A stretch of 64,000 nt of DNA from Chryseobacterium daeguense DSM 19388. Lineage in GTDB: Bacteria; Bacteroidota; Bacteroidia; Flavobacteriales; Weeksellaceae. Location of the stretch: assembly GCF_000430825.1 (NCBI RefSeq), contig NZ_AUMT01000003.1:248001-312000 (forward strand), given 5' to 3'. The notes beneath the pieces are model-generated. The model saw only the letters and a list, made by a program, of their open reading frames with translations, did no database searches and was not told the DNA's origin. Below are positions 8,831-18,474 of this stretch, one piece after another. How positions within the stretch are numbered: position 1 is the first letter of the stretch; every line of letters starts with the position of its first letter. The position numbers were made by a program, and so were the translations under genes.

Positions 8831-9469
8831 TTAAGCGTATTTAATCATGATGTTCTCAATAGTATTGGCAACATCTTCTGCTTTGTCAGTTACTACTTCC
8901 AGATAATTAAGTACAGATGAAACTTTAATAATGTTGATCGCGTCATTTGTTTCGAACAATTCTACCATAGAATTGGAAAGAAGGTCGTCTGCGATGTTTT
9001 CAATAGAATTTACTTTGATACAAGCTTCTTTTACCTGCTCCATGTTTTTGAAGCCTTTAAGGTTCTTCATGGCATTCTGAATTTCAAGACATGCCTTGTG
9101 GATTAGTAAGGAAAAATCCGAATACGCCTTCATCTCAGGCGATTTATATAGGAAAATGTATTTTGTAGATGCGTAGATGTAATCCGCAATATCATCCAGC
9201 CCTGTAGCCAGTGTGTGGATATCTTCTCTGTCGAAAGGTGTGATAAAGTTTTTGCCCAGTTCTACGAATATTTCGTGAGTAAGCTCATCATTTTTGTGTT
9301 CGTAATCGCTCATCTTTTTCAACATAGAATCGTCATTAAGATCGAAATCCTTGATCCCGTGGTTGAAATCCTCAGACATTGCTACTAAGTTTTCTGTAAC
9401 TTTTTCGAATAGTACAAAGAAGATTTTATCTTTCGGCTGAAAAGCGTGGAAAATATTACCAATTCCCAT
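8831..9469 (-). CDS. DUF47 (PhoU-like) phosphate transport accessory protein
   Basis: 212 residues from ATG 9469 (MGIGNIFHAFQPKDKIFF). A longer start adds nine residues not seen in the family. All-helical protein of the DUF47/TIGR00153 group, related to PhoU, with the motif EHKNDELTHEIFVELGKNFITPFDREDIHTLATGLDDIADYI split over helices 3-4 (metal-binding E/D-rich patterns). DUF47 proteins accompany PiT permeases and are thought to control their activity. First gene of the operon. Confidence 0.93.
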   Translation of the reverse strand: MGIGNIFHAFQPKDKIFFVLFEKVTENLVAMSEDFNHGIKDFDLNDDSMLKKMSDYEHKNDELTHEIFVELGKNFITPFDREDIHTLATGLDDIADYIYASTKYIFLYKSPEMKAYSDFSLLIHKACLEIQNAMKNLKGFKNMEQVKEACIKVNSIENIADDLLSNSMVELFETNDAINIIKVSSVLNYLEVVTDKAEDVANTIENIMIKYA

Positions 9470-9493
9470 TTTTAAGTTTTTATAATTCGTGTG

Positions 9494-9559
9494 CAAATTT
9501 CTTAAAAAAGGACTTCACCTGAAACAATCTAACATTAAGTTTTGTTAACATTGCATTAA
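9494..9559 (-). promoter_or_regulatory. Predicted promoter with Pho-box-like hexamer repeats (PiT operon)
   Basis: On the minus strand: TTAATG (9559), TTAACA (9548), TTAATG (9538) and a weaker TTGTTT (9527-9522), spaced 11, 10 and 11 bp. Twenty nt further is GAAATTTG (9501-9494), close to the -7 consensus TAnnTTTG. The spacing matches the susC and Oar-like receptor promoters in this window. Weakest of the three. Confidence 0.5.
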
Positions 9560-9578
9560 CGACTGGTTATCAAATAAA

Positions 9579-9606
9579 AAAACCGGCCAAAAAGCCGGTT
9601 TTAAGT
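9579..9606 (-). terminator. Terminator of the DeaD-type helicase
   Basis: AAAACCGGC (9579-9587) pairs with GCCGGTTTT (9594-9602); on the minus strand a T run follows. Confidence 0.8.
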
Positions 9607-9619
9607 ATGCTTAAAGCGT

Positions 9620-11308
9620 TTAGTTTGCCACTTCCGCTCTCATTTCTTTTCCTTTAAATTTCATAGACCCTATGTTGCTTAAAACATTGTCTTTGAAAGA
9701 TTTTTCAACTTCGAAGAATGAGAATTTCTCTAAGATCTCAATATCACCGATTTCCGCTCTTTTTTTGCTTTTTCCGGCTGTAGCTTTATTGATGATATCT
9801 AAAACATCAAGCTTTTTCAATTGATCTTTTTTACCAAGGTTGAAGAAAAATCTTACCATGTTTTCATTTCTTCTTCTTGGTTTTCCGCCACGCTCTCCTC
9901 CTCTGTCGCTTCTCTCACGATCTCTGCCTCTGTCTCTGTCGCGATCTCTTCTGTCTCTTCTGGATCCGTCATCATCTCTGCTGCTCAGCTTCTGCTCAAT
10001 AAGATCATGTCTGTCTTTGTAATAAAGCGCAAGATCTTTCAATTGGAACTGAAGAAGTTTGTGCACCAATTCCTCTTTTGTGAATGCAGATAAATCAGGG
10101 ATTAAAGAATCATCAAATTCAAAGAAATCCTCGTGTACTTCAAAAAGGCTTTCAAATACACCTCCTACCTGGGCTTTGATAATATCTTTTCCTGTAGGAA
10201 CCGTGCTTTCAACGATATCAATCTTCGTAGATGATTTAATCTGCTTTAACTTCCTGCTTTCTTCAGGCTTAATAAGAGCCATAGAAATACCGTCTTTTCC
10301 AGCTCTACCCGTTCTACCACTTCTGTGAACGAATACTTCCGGATCATCAGGCAAAGAATAGTGAATTACGTGTGTAAGAGAGTTCACATCAAGGCCTCTT
10401 GCTGCAACATCCGTCGCTACAAGAATATCAATATTCTTCAATCTGAATTTCTTCATTACCGTATCTCTCTGCGCCTGAGAAAGATCCCCGTGAAGCGCAT
10501 CTGCTGCGTAACCGTTCTGCATTAAGAAATCGGCAACTTCCTGAGTTTCCATTCTTGTTCTGCAGAAAATGATGGAATACTGATTCGGGTTTGAATCAAT
10601 TAATCTTTTAAGAACTTCTTTTTTCTGACGGTAACCTGTCACATAATATTCATGCTTGATGTTCTTCTTAACCTCGTTAATAGAACCTACAGAAATTCTG
10701 TGTGGTTTTGTCAGGTAATTTTTAGAAATTCTCTCAACTTCCTTGTTCATCGTTGCAGAGAAAAGGAAAGTTTGTTTAGTTTCAGGAGTTTCTCTTAAAA
10801 TTGTTTCCAATTCGTCTTTGAAACCCATGGAAAGCATTTCATCGGCTTCGTCCAAAACCAGCCAGTGAATTGCTGAAAAGTCAAGTGCTTTTCTGTTGAT
10901 AAGGTCAATCACCCTTCCCGGAGTCCCTACAATAATCTGTGGTTTATCCTTCAGAGATCTGATCTGCTCCATGATACTGCTTCCACCATAAACTGCTGTA
11001 GTTTTGATGTCTTTCATGTACTTGGAATAATTTTTTATGTCTTTTGTAATTTGAAGACATAATTCTCGTGTCGGACAAAGCACCAAAAATTGGATTTTGC
11101 GACTCGTTTCGTCAATCATATCCAAAATCGGAAGCGAAAACGCTGCTGTTTTGCCTGTCCCTGTTTGCGCAAGTGCGATCAAGTCGCGAATATCTGAAAG
11201 AATAAAAGGGATAGTCTGTTTTTGGATTTCTGTCGGGCTTTCGAAGCCCAGTTCGCCAACTGCCTTAAGAATATCAGGACTTAAATTGGTCTCCGTAAAT
11301 AAATTCAT
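9620..11308 (-). CDS. deaD: DEAD-box RNA helicase, DeaD/CsdA type with DbpA-like RNA-binding domain
   Basis: 562 residues from ATG 11308 (MNLFTETNLSPDIL); the longer reading adds 20 unrelated residues. Core motifs: [62 protein letters not shown]. After the core come a helical DeaD-type region (residues 350-450), an Arg/Asp/Gly-rich low-complexity linker (about 455-490) and a C-terminal DbpA-type RNA-binding fold (NMVRFFFNLGKKD..EIGDIEILEKFSFFEVE). Such enzymes act in 50S assembly and mRNA unwinding, often at low temperature. The second DEAD-box helicase in the window, clearly distinct from the RhlE type. Confidence 0.93.
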   Translation of the reverse strand: MNLFTETNLSPDILKAVGELGFESPTEIQKQTIPFILSDIRDLIALAQTGTGKTAAFSLPILDMIDETSRKIQFLVLCPTRELCLQITKDIKNYSKYMKDIKTTAVYGGSSIMEQIRSLKDKPQIIVGTPGRVIDLINRKALDFSAIHWLVLDEADEMLSMGFKDELETILRETPETKQTFLFSATMNKEVERISKNYLTKPHRISVGSINEVKKNIKHEYYVTGYRQKKEVLKRLIDSNPNQYSIIFCRTRMETQEVADFLMQNGYAADALHGDLSQAQRDTVMKKFRLKNIDILVATDVAARGLDVNSLTHVIHYSLPDDPEVFVHRSGRTGRAGKDGISMALIKPEESRKLKQIKSSTKIDIVESTVPTGKDIIKAQVGGVFESLFEVHEDFFEFDDSLIPDLSAFTKEELVHKLLQFQLKDLALYYKDRHDLIEQKLSSRDDDGSRRDRRDRDRDRGRDRERSDRGGERGGKPRRRNENMVRFFFNLGKKDQLKKLDVLDIINKATAGKSKKRAEIGDIEILEKFSFFEVEKSFKDNVLSNIGSMKFKGKEMRAEVAN

Positions 11309-11566
11309 TAAATATTTTAAAATTTTTGCAAAGATACAATTATTATTTGAATTACATTGAAGTATCATTAGAGAAACAATAATTTAACATTCAAAACAAG
11401 AAAATATTTTACAATTTCCGCAGAAAAAACACATATTTTTTAATTTTATTCTAATAATTATTTTAAAATGAACACCGGCTTATTATTAATTCCGGAAGCC
11501 CTTCACAGTAAGTAAAAATTTGGCTGCTTCAAACTTTTAATTAAATTTGATTAAAAATAAAAAAAT

Positions 11567-12235
11567 ATGTCCGCAAACCTTTCTCCAAAAGTTTTTGATT
11601 TTCTAAAGAAGCTCAATAAAAATAACAACCGCGAATGGTTTACAGAAAATAAAAGCCTTTATACTGAATCTCAGGAAAACGTAATTGCTTTCATAGAAGA
11701 TCTGCTCAAAGAAATGGCCGGTTTTGATCAGGATCTTGGGAAAATAGATGCTAAGAAATCCCTGTTCAGAATATATCGTGACACCCGTTTTTCAAAAGAC
11801 AAAATACCTTATAAAACCAATTTCGGGGCTTCTTTAGGAATGGGAAAAGGAAGCCAGAAAGGCGGCTATTACCTCCACCTTGAGCCCGGAAAATCTTTCA
11901 TCGCCGGAGGAATTTATATGCCTGAATCTTCAGTTTTGAAAGAGCTTAGAAAAGAAATTTCATTATACGGAGATGATTTTATTAAAATTGTAAATAACAA
12001 AGATTTCAAAAAATATTTTCCTGAGCTAGATCAGGATGACAAGCTTAAAAAAGTTCCTCAGGGCTTCGAAAAAGAAGATCCAATGGCGGAATACCTGAAA
12101 TTAAAAAGCTTTATCGTAGTTTATAATTTAAAAGACGAAGAAGTTCTGGACAAAGACGCTGTAAAAAAACTGACCGTAATTTTCAAGGCCATGAAGCCTC
12201 TTAATGATTTTCTTAATACTCCACTTTCTATCTAA
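11567..12235 (+). CDS. DUF2461 domain protein
   Basis: 222 residues. Matches the DUF2461/TIGR02453 family by its opening (FDFLKKLNKNNNREWF), the RIYRDTRFSKDKIPYKTN motif and GGYYLHLEPGKSFIAGGIY. Function is unknown; proteins are cytoplasmic and widespread in Bacteroidota and Actinobacteria. Stands alone on the plus strand, divergent from the helicase, with about 258 nt of AT-rich spacer upstream and no clear -7 box that I could fix. Confidence 0.9.
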   Translation: MSANLSPKVFDFLKKLNKNNNREWFTENKSLYTESQENVIAFIEDLLKEMAGFDQDLGKIDAKKSLFRIYRDTRFSKDKIPYKTNFGASLGMGKGSQKGGYYLHLEPGKSFIAGGIYMPESSVLKELRKEISLYGDDFIKIVNNKDFKKYFPELDQDDKLKKVPQGFEKEDPMAEYLKLKSFIVVYNLKDEEVLDKDAVKKLTVIFKAMKPLNDFLNTPLSI

Positions 12236-12573
12236 AAAAATATCGCTTACAAACTCTCCTCCTCTGGAGGGGTTGCGAAAGTTCAAAGAATTTTTGACAG
12301 GGTGGTTTAAGTGTGAATGGTTAATTGTTAATTGTGAGCTTACTGCGTAATAATAGTGATTCATCTGATCAAAAATTCACTGCCGGCGGTTGACAATTAT
12401 GGCTCAATCCTCACTTTTTCTAGCTTCAATAGTTAAGGATTATCAACAGATAACGAGAAAAGTTCTAAAAAATAACTTATCAAGCATTTGATTTTCAATA
12501 GATTATAATTACATTATTTTAATATTAGTTTAACATTTTTGCTTATCTTTGCTGTTCGTTCAAAAAGCTAACA
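12236..12573. other. Intergenic region with interspersed repeats
   Basis: No gene. Holds a repeat of the CTCCTCTGGAGGGG type followed by GTTCAAAGAATTTTTGACAG (about 12252-12310), common in Chryseobacterium spacers, then degenerate heptads of the TTAATTG type (12318-12345). The AT-rich end just before 12574 should contain the fkbM promoter; TATCTTTGC at about 12543 fits a -7 box. Confidence 0.55.
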
Positions 12574-13368
12574 ATGTCCTTATACCAAAGAATTGCAGAA
12601 AAGTTACAATACATCAGTCCGGGGTTTTACAAAAAAAGATATTTTAAAAAGCTGAATGGCCTTACTAAAACTAATTTCCCGGAAAGAAATGTAGAACCTG
12701 AATTGGTCTGGATTAAAGAATATCTGCCTAAACATGCTGTAATTCTGGATATTGGCGCCAATGTAGGAACATTTCTGTATCAGCTGGAGGACAAGCTGGA
12801 TCACGAAAAAATTTACGCTTTTGAGCCTAATAAACAACTGTACACACGCCTGAAAAGGCTTTTTCCAAGAATGAGAGTCTTTCCATTAGCACTTTCTGAT
12901 GAAAATACTACAGCTGAATTTAAAGTTCCTGTAATTAAAGGAAAACTGATCCAGTCCAGAGGAACCCTGCAGACCGATTACAAAGAAGTGGGCGAAGAAA
13001 GCAGCCACACCGAAAAAGTAAAAGTGATAAAGCTGGACGACTGGGCTGCAATAGAACATTTTAAAAGACTGGATTTCATAAAGATAGACGTAGAAGGAAA
13101 CGAAATGAAAACGCTTGCAGGAGCTAAAGGCATCATCCAGCAGTTTAGCCCGACCCTCATGATCGAAATGGAGCAAAGACATCACACCACCCCGATCTGG
13201 GAAGAAATTTCCGAAGTGGAGTCCTGGGGCTATGATGCAAAATACCTGGACAGAAATTCCTTTACTCTTGAAAAAGTAACGGAAGAAATTCTATTAAAAA
13301 ACACTGAAGATGAAAAAAATAAAAAAGAATACATTAACAATATAATTTTCATCCCTAAAAACCAGTAA
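12574..13368 (+). CDS. FkbM family methyltransferase
   Basis: 264 residues. Class I SAM-dependent methyltransferase: AVILDIGANVGTFLYQL is the SAM-binding motif I and KIYAFEPNKQLYTRLK motif II. The FkbM C-terminal block LDFIKIDVEGNEMKTLAGA..PTLMIEME is complete. FkbM proteins O-methylate sugars or polyketides; next to a flippase and glycosyltransferases the likely substrate is a surface glycan (inference). The flippase gene starts 7 nt downstream, so the two form an operon. Confidence 0.92.
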   Translation: MSLYQRIAEKLQYISPGFYKKRYFKKLNGLTKTNFPERNVEPELVWIKEYLPKHAVILDIGANVGTFLYQLEDKLDHEKIYAFEPNKQLYTRLKRLFPRMRVFPLALSDENTTAEFKVPVIKGKLIQSRGTLQTDYKEVGEESSHTEKVKVIKLDDWAAIEHFKRLDFIKIDVEGNEMKTLAGAKGIIQQFSPTLMIEMEQRHHTTPIWEEISEVESWGYDAKYLDRNSFTLEKVTEEILLKNTEDEKNKKEYINNIIFIPKNQ

Positions 13369-13375
13369 AATCCTT

Positions 13376-14854
13376 ATGAGTGTAGTAGCAAGGCAAGGAT
13401 TCAAGTATTCCATCATTGGCTATATCGGTTTTTTGTTGGGTACCATTTCCGCAATTTTCATTTTCCCGAACGATTTTGAATTTTACGGAAAGCTGCGTTA
13501 TATACTTCCCAGCGCAGAATTTCTGGTTCCGTTTGTGGTGATGGGGATTTCATATTCCAATGTGAAATTTTTTCACAAAGTAGAAAAGGACGGCAAAGAA
13601 CAGAATATGCTTTCTTTGTCTCTGCTTGCCGTTTTTATTAATTTTATCATTTTTCTGGCAATATTTTTCGTGCTTCCTTATGTTTATCCAAAATTTAGAT
13701 ATTCAGAAGCCTGGAAAGTGAAAGAAATTATTCTGCCATTGGTATTGCTGCTTTCATTCTGTACCATTTTTAATAAATACACATCTAACTATAAAAGAAT
13801 TGTTGTTTCTAATATCTTTGATAATCTTTTTCCTAAAATAGCGAACCTGGGTGCATTCTGTCTGTTTTTCTATTTTGCCTTATCCCAAAAAACAGCGTTT
13901 ACTTTTTTCTTCGGAATGTTTGCGTTGATGCTGTTTGGCTATATTTATTATACCAACAGGCTGAAAAAAATCAACTTCGATTTCAGCACCGAATATTTTA
14001 AAAAAGATAATTTCTGGAAAGAATTTTTCAACTACAGCTTTTTCGGATTTTTAGGGACTTTTGGTAATTATTTAGCGATCAACAGCTTAATGATCGGAGA
14101 ATTTATGGGAATGGAAGAAAATGGTATTTACGCTGTTTTATATGCTCTGATTTCCCTAATTTCTATCCCTCAGCTTGGGCTGTTCAATGTTTCAGCGCCT
14201 ATTATCAGTAAAAATTTGGCTGACGGTGATATGGAAGGGCTTGACAGATTTCATAAAAAAACGTCATTAAGTTTATATTTTTTAGGAGCTGTTTTATTTT
14301 CCTGCATCATGGTAGGATTTCCTTTCCTGACCCAGTTTATGCCAAAAAACGGAGTCATGCTGAGAGAATACGAGCCCGTGGTATGGATCTGGGGATCAGC
14401 GGTTTTAGTAGATTTAGCAACAGGATTTAACGGCAATATCATTTCACTTTCAAAATATTACAGATTTAATATTGTTGTAATGCTGTTGCTGGCGGGTCTT
14501 ACCATCGGACTGAACCTTTATTTTATAAAAAATACTGATCTTAAACTGATAGGAATTGCTTTATCCACGGCTATTTCGCTTACAACTTATAATGTTATCA
14601 AGATTATTTTCAATTACATTATGTTTAAGGTTTCACCTTTGAGCATTGAGATGATTTTTGTATCGATTATCTGTACATTAGCCATTACAGTGGCCATTGT
14701 CCTTCCGACTTTTGAAAGTAATTTCATCAACCTTATTTACAAGCCTGCCGTTGTGCTGATTTTGATTTTTATAGGAAATTATTTCACGAAAGTATTTCCA
14801 ATTGAGGATTATTTAAACAAAAACTTTATTAAAAGTATTTTTAAATTTAAATAG
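13376..14854 (+). CDS. Polysaccharide flippase (Wzx/MATE-like)
   Basis: 492-residue integral membrane protein with about 12-14 hydrophobic segments beginning FKYSIIGYIGFLLGTISAIFI. The pattern, including a long amphipathic middle (KKDNFWKEFFNYSFFGFLGTFGNYL), matches lipopolysaccharide/O-antigen translocases that move lipid-linked glycans across the inner membrane. Co-transcribed with the FkbM methyltransferase. Its last 8 nt overlap the converging glycosyltransferase gene. Confidence 0.88.
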   Translation: MSVVARQGFKYSIIGYIGFLLGTISAIFIFPNDFEFYGKLRYILPSAEFLVPFVVMGISYSNVKFFHKVEKDGKEQNMLSLSLLAVFINFIIFLAIFFVLPYVYPKFRYSEAWKVKEIILPLVLLLSFCTIFNKYTSNYKRIVVSNIFDNLFPKIANLGAFCLFFYFALSQKTAFTFFFGMFALMLFGYIYYTNRLKKINFDFSTEYFKKDNFWKEFFNYSFFGFLGTFGNYLAINSLMIGEFMGMEENGIYAVLYALISLISIPQLGLFNVSAPIISKNLADGDMEGLDRFHKKTSLSLYFLGAVLFSCIMVGFPFLTQFMPKNGVMLREYEPVVWIWGSAVLVDLATGFNGNIISLSKYYRFNIVVMLLLAGLTIGLNLYFIKNTDLKLIGIALSTAISLTTYNVIKIIFNYIMFKVSPLSIEMIFVSIICTLAITVAIVLPTFESNFINLIYKPAVVLILIFIGNYFTKVFPIEDYLNKNFIKSIFKFK

Positions 14855-15893
14855 AAATCAGGCTGTTCAAAACTTTTTCTAATTGCTGCTGAACCGATTT
14901 TTTATTATATTTTTCCTGAAAATCAAACTGACTGTTTTTAAGCTCTTTAAACTGCTCTATAATATTTTCACGCTCTGGAATAATGAAATCTAATTTAGAT
15001 GGATAATTTTCAGGGAAAACGGCAAATTTCCCGAATTTTATTGCGTCACCAATATTTCCTGTCATTTTTGTTACCCCATATATTTCTTTTTGGCTAAAGA
15101 ATTCCGTTTCCTGCTGAATGGGACACCAAAGAATATCTGCTTTCTTCATCCAGCTTTCGAAATCGGTTTGGGAAACTCTCTCTTTGAAATATTTAAGTGT
15201 GAGATTTTCAGAAAGATTTTGAGATAAATCTTCTAATTTCCTCAATTCATTATCTTTTGCTTTTCCAAGAAATACAAATGTGAAATTTTCATCAATTTTT
15301 AGATTTTGTATAATTTTAAAAACACGATCATAGCCTCTCCTCTTTTGAGAAACACCACCGGGAATAACAATCGTAAAAACTTTATTTTGAGCTTTTTCAA
15401 AATCTTTAGTATAAAAAAGAGGTAAAAACTTCAATTGACCAGCGCTAAGCTCTTCATCTAAAACCAGAAGGCTTTTGGCTTTTTGGTAAACTTTTGATGA
15501 AAAAAACAGACCTTCTTTCCACCATAATTTTAACCTATAAACTGTATCGCCTTTAAAAATGTTTTTGAACAAATCGGCTTTTGAAGCATTCATAAAATTT
15601 ATATTATGAACAATAACCGCAACATTATATTTTTCTACAATTACCTTAAATGTATTAAAATAACGATGAACCGTTCCGACAATGATAAGATCATATTTTT
15701 TCACCTTCAACTGATCCAAAATCATTGAACTGTCCGATAGAAAAACCTGCTCTCCATGATCAACAATCTGGTCCTTTATCTTTTCTGAAAAATAATAATC
15801 TACCGAAAATTCATCAGATTCCTGCATGATTTCTATGAAATCCTGGGCAACTTCTGCGTGGGTGTCTATTTCTATGTAGGCTATTTTTTTCAA
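14847..15893 (-). CDS. Glycosyltransferase (GT-B-like)
   Basis: 348 residues. N-terminal half has Rossmann-like strands (KYDLIIVGTVHRYF, VAVIVHNINFMNAS) and the C-terminal half carries FTIVIPGGVSQKRRGYDRVF, FVFLGKAKDNEL and a late ILWCPIQ..TEFFSQKEIYGVTKMTG segment, the arrangement of GT-B retaining glycosyltransferases. The canonical E-x7-E is not obvious. A role in surface polysaccharide synthesis is inferred from the neighbours. Converges on the flippase gene. Confidence 0.7.
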   Translation of the reverse strand: MKKIAYIEIDTHAEVAQDFIEIMQESDEFSVDYYFSEKIKDQIVDHGEQVFLSDSSMILDQLKVKKYDLIIVGTVHRYFNTFKVIVEKYNVAVIVHNINFMNASKADLFKNIFKGDTVYRLKLWWKEGLFFSSKVYQKAKSLLVLDEELSAGQLKFLPLFYTKDFEKAQNKVFTIVIPGGVSQKRRGYDRVFKIIQNLKIDENFTFVFLGKAKDNELRKLEDLSQNLSENLTLKYFKERVSQTDFESWMKKADILWCPIQQETEFFSQKEIYGVTKMTGNIGDAIKFGKFAVFPENYPSKLDFIIPERENIIEQFKELKNSQFDFQEKYNKKSVQQQLEKVLNSLISI

Positions 15894-16030
15894 TTGCTAA
15901 TAGGTTTTGGCTAAAGCCGAATTGCGGTTTTATTTTTTCTAAACGGGCTAAAGCCCGCTTCTTTTGTCATTGCGAAGAATGAAGCAATCTCGTTAATCTA
16001 TCTGAATTTCTGCGGAATAACAATTTCACT
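15894..16030. repeat. Spacer with flavobacterial interspersed repeats
   Basis: Contains GGGCTAAAGCCCGCTTCT (also at about 40193 as GCGGGCTAAAGCCCGCTCC) and GTCATTGCGAAGAATGAAGC, a single half of the CATTGCGAGGAGC inverted repeat found at 40049-40184. Confidence 0.6.
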
Positions 16031-16885
16031 TTACATCTTCAGCCATTTTTTCTTCAGCATTTTCCAGCGTTGATTGTTGATGATTTTTTGCTCCTTTTTT
16101 GAAATTTTTAATTCTAGTTTTTGAGAACGGCAGTATTCATAGGATTTAATTATTTTAAAGAAAAAAGACACGGATTTACTTTTCATTGCTTCCTTTGAAG
16201 AGGCGATGTAAGCCAGAAACCTGTTCAGCCCTAAAAAATAAAAATATCTTCCGTAATAATCCGCCGGCTTTATGGTGTAATCTATGCCTTTTACTTTGAT
16301 TAATTGTACATGGAGCTCGGGCAGCACAACTTCTTTCCAGCCAAGATTTTCAAGTAAAATAGAATCGATATTATCCCAGCCTAAGGTTTCGCGTAAGCCT
16401 TCCATTTCAATGAAACTTTCTCTACGGTACGCTTTCATCGGGCCACGTACATGATGTTTGCTGGAATTCCCTTCATAAACCCAGCTTCCATTTTTTTCGA
16501 TGTATAAAAGTCCGCCGACAAGGCCGTATTTTGGATTATTTTTGAAAGCATTTTCAATCGTTTCAAGATAATTTTCCGGCAGAATTATGTCAGCATCAAA
16601 TTTACAGATAACATCAAAATTAGCAATATCTTGGGTTTTCAAACCATTTTTAAAAGCATTAACAACCTTTGATCCCGGCTGATGTGCAGATTTTTCCAGA
16701 TTAACAGTTTCAAAACGGAAATCCTGTCCAATATATCTTTGTATAACCTGAGAGGTTCCGTCCGTGGATCCGTCATTAACGATCACAACTTTAAAATCCT
16801 TAAAACTCTGGCGTTGTAAAGAATCTAGCGTGAAGGAAAGATTATCTTCCTCGTTATGGGCAGGAATTATAATTAAAAATTTCAA
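16031..16885 (-). CDS. Glycosyltransferase family 2
   Basis: 284 residues from a TTG start at 16885, giving the usual opening MKFLIIIPAHNEEDN; the upstream ATG at 16921 adds 12 aromatic residues that do not fit the family. GT-A motifs: VIVNDGSTDGTS, CKFDADIILPENY (DxD), GLVGGLLYIEKNGSW, and the acceptor-side GWDNIDSILLENLGWK. Inverting sugar transfer to a surface glycan is the expected role. About 80 nt from aspA on the same strand. Confidence 0.85.
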   Translation of the reverse strand: MKFLIIIPAHNEEDNLSFTLDSLQRQSFKDFKVVIVNDGSTDGTSQVIQRYIGQDFRFETVNLEKSAHQPGSKVVNAFKNGLKTQDIANFDVICKFDADIILPENYLETIENAFKNNPKYGLVGGLLYIEKNGSWVYEGNSSKHHVRGPMKAYRRESFIEMEGLRETLGWDNIDSILLENLGWKEVVLPELHVQLIKVKGIDYTIKPADYYGRYFYFLGLNRFLAYIASSKEAMKSKSVSFFFKIIKSYEYCRSQKLELKISKKEQKIINNQRWKMLKKKWLKM

Positions 16886-16966
16886 GGTGAAATGATAAAA
16901 TGATGAATAAAAAAAAGACAAACGACAATTGAAATATTTACATCAATTATCGTTTACCCATTAATT

Positions 16967-18367
16967 TTATTTATTGTGAGGTTTCAACATGTTTCGAGGG
17001 TCAAGAATCTCATCCAACTTCTCCTGTGAAAGCAGGTTTTTCTCCAGCACAAGGTTGTAAACACTTTTCCCGCTTTCCAATGCTTCTTTTGCAATTTCAG
17101 TGGATTGCTTGTAGCCGATATATGGGTTAAGCGCCGTTACAATTCCGATGCTGTGTTTCACCATATTCAGGCAGACTTCCTTGTTCGCAGTGATCCCAAC
17201 AATGCATTTTTCACGTAACGTATCCAGTGCATTGCAAAGGAAATGAATATTTTCCATAATGGAATGGCAAAGTACCGGTTCCATTACATTCAGCTGCAAT
17301 TGGCCTGCTTCCGCCGCGAAGGTTACCGTAAGATCATTTCCGATTACCTTAAAACAAACCTGATTTACCACTTCCGGAATAACAGGGTTTACCTTTCCGG
17401 GCATGATGGATGATCCCGGCTGCATTGGCGGAAGGTTAATCTCAAAAAGTCCCGCTCTAGGCCCTGAAGAAAGCAGTCTTAAATCATTACAAATTTTTGA
17501 AAGCTTTACCGCAAGACGCTTCGTTGCAGAAGAATAAATTACATAAGATCCCGTATCCGGGGTTGCCTCCACCAAATCCGGTGCGGAAATTACAGGAAAC
17601 CCTGTAAGCTGAGCTAAGTTTTTCGCGCAAAGTGTCGCATAACCCACCGGAGCATTTAATCCTGTTCCGATTGCGGTAGCGCCCATATTTACTTCTACAA
17701 AAAGATTCGCGTTATTATTTAGTTTTGAAATATCTTCTTCCAAAGTAGCGGCAAAGGCTTCAAATTCCTGCCCTAACGTCATGGGAACAGCATCCTGAAG
17801 CTGGGTTCTCCCCATTTTGATGACATCATGGAATTCTTTTCCTTTTGCCCTGAAAGCCTCAACTATTTTTTCAAGCTTTTCAACCAGATCTGCGTTCATC
17901 TGAAGCAATCCCATTTTGATAGCAGTAGGATATGCGTCATTCGTAGATTGAGAAAGATTAACATGATCATTTGGCGAACAAAACTGGTACTGCCCTTTAT
18001 TTTTGCCTAGTTTTTCCAAAACTCTGTTGGCAATCACTTCATTGGCATTCATGTTAATTGAAGTTCCTGCGCCGCCCTGAATCATATCTACAGGAAACTG
18101 CTCATGCAGCTCTCCGGCAATTAATTCATCGCAAGCTTCTGCAATTTTAAAGTATAACTCCTCTTCAAGTAAGCCTAATTCATAATTTGTCTTAGCTGCT
18201 GCTTTCTTTACGTAAGCCAGTCCTCTGATAAACTGTGGATAGGAAGACAAAAGCTGCCCGGAAATTTTAAAATTATTAATTGCCCTCTGCGTCTGAACTC
18301 CATAATAAGCATTTACCGGAACTTCCAGTTCACCTAATAAATCGCTCTCTTTTCTGAAATTTTCCAT
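16967..18367 (-). CDS. aspA: Aspartate ammonia-lyase
   Basis: 466-residue cytoplasmic enzyme of the fumarase/aspartase superfamily, converting L-aspartate to fumarate and ammonia. The signature loop GSSIMPGKVNPVIPE is present, as are the substrate-binding GGAGTSINMNANEVIANR, NDHVNLSQSTNDAYPT and GRTQLQDAVPMTLGQEF. Length equals that of E. coli AspA within a dozen residues. The C-terminus NPYIGYKQSTEIAKEAL favours aspartase over class II fumarase. Single gene. Confidence 0.95.
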   Translation of the reverse strand: MENFRKESDLLGELEVPVNAYYGVQTQRAINNFKISGQLLSSYPQFIRGLAYVKKAAAKTNYELGLLEEELYFKIAEACDELIAGELHEQFPVDMIQGGAGTSINMNANEVIANRVLEKLGKNKGQYQFCSPNDHVNLSQSTNDAYPTAIKMGLLQMNADLVEKLEKIVEAFRAKGKEFHDVIKMGRTQLQDAVPMTLGQEFEAFAATLEEDISKLNNNANLFVEVNMGATAIGTGLNAPVGYATLCAKNLAQLTGFPVISAPDLVEATPDTGSYVIYSSATKRLAVKLSKICNDLRLLSSGPRAGLFEINLPPMQPGSSIMPGKVNPVIPEVVNQVCFKVIGNDLTVTFAAEAGQLQLNVMEPVLCHSIMENIHFLCNALDTLREKCIVGITANKEVCLNMVKHSIGIVTALNPYIGYKQSTEIAKEALESGKSVYNLVLEKNLLSQEKLDEILDPRNMLKPHNK

Positions 18368-18474
18368 AATTATTTAATTAATGTACTAATTCAGCAGTGT
18401 ATCAATGTAACAATACTTCAAGATCTTAGTGTATTGTTCCATGATTACATTGCTATATTGCTAAATTTTTACAC
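18368..18474. repeat. Spacer with facing AATGTAACAAT-type repeats
   Basis: TATCAATGTAACAATAC on one side faces GTATTGTTCCATGATTACATTG on the other, giving an imperfect hairpin that may terminate the amidase-side transcript read towards aspA. No gene. Confidence 0.45.

Noticed and set aside
9821..10093. Ser/Leu-rich frames opposite the helicase linker
   Set aside because: They come from the antisense of the Arg/Asp-rich repeat linker.
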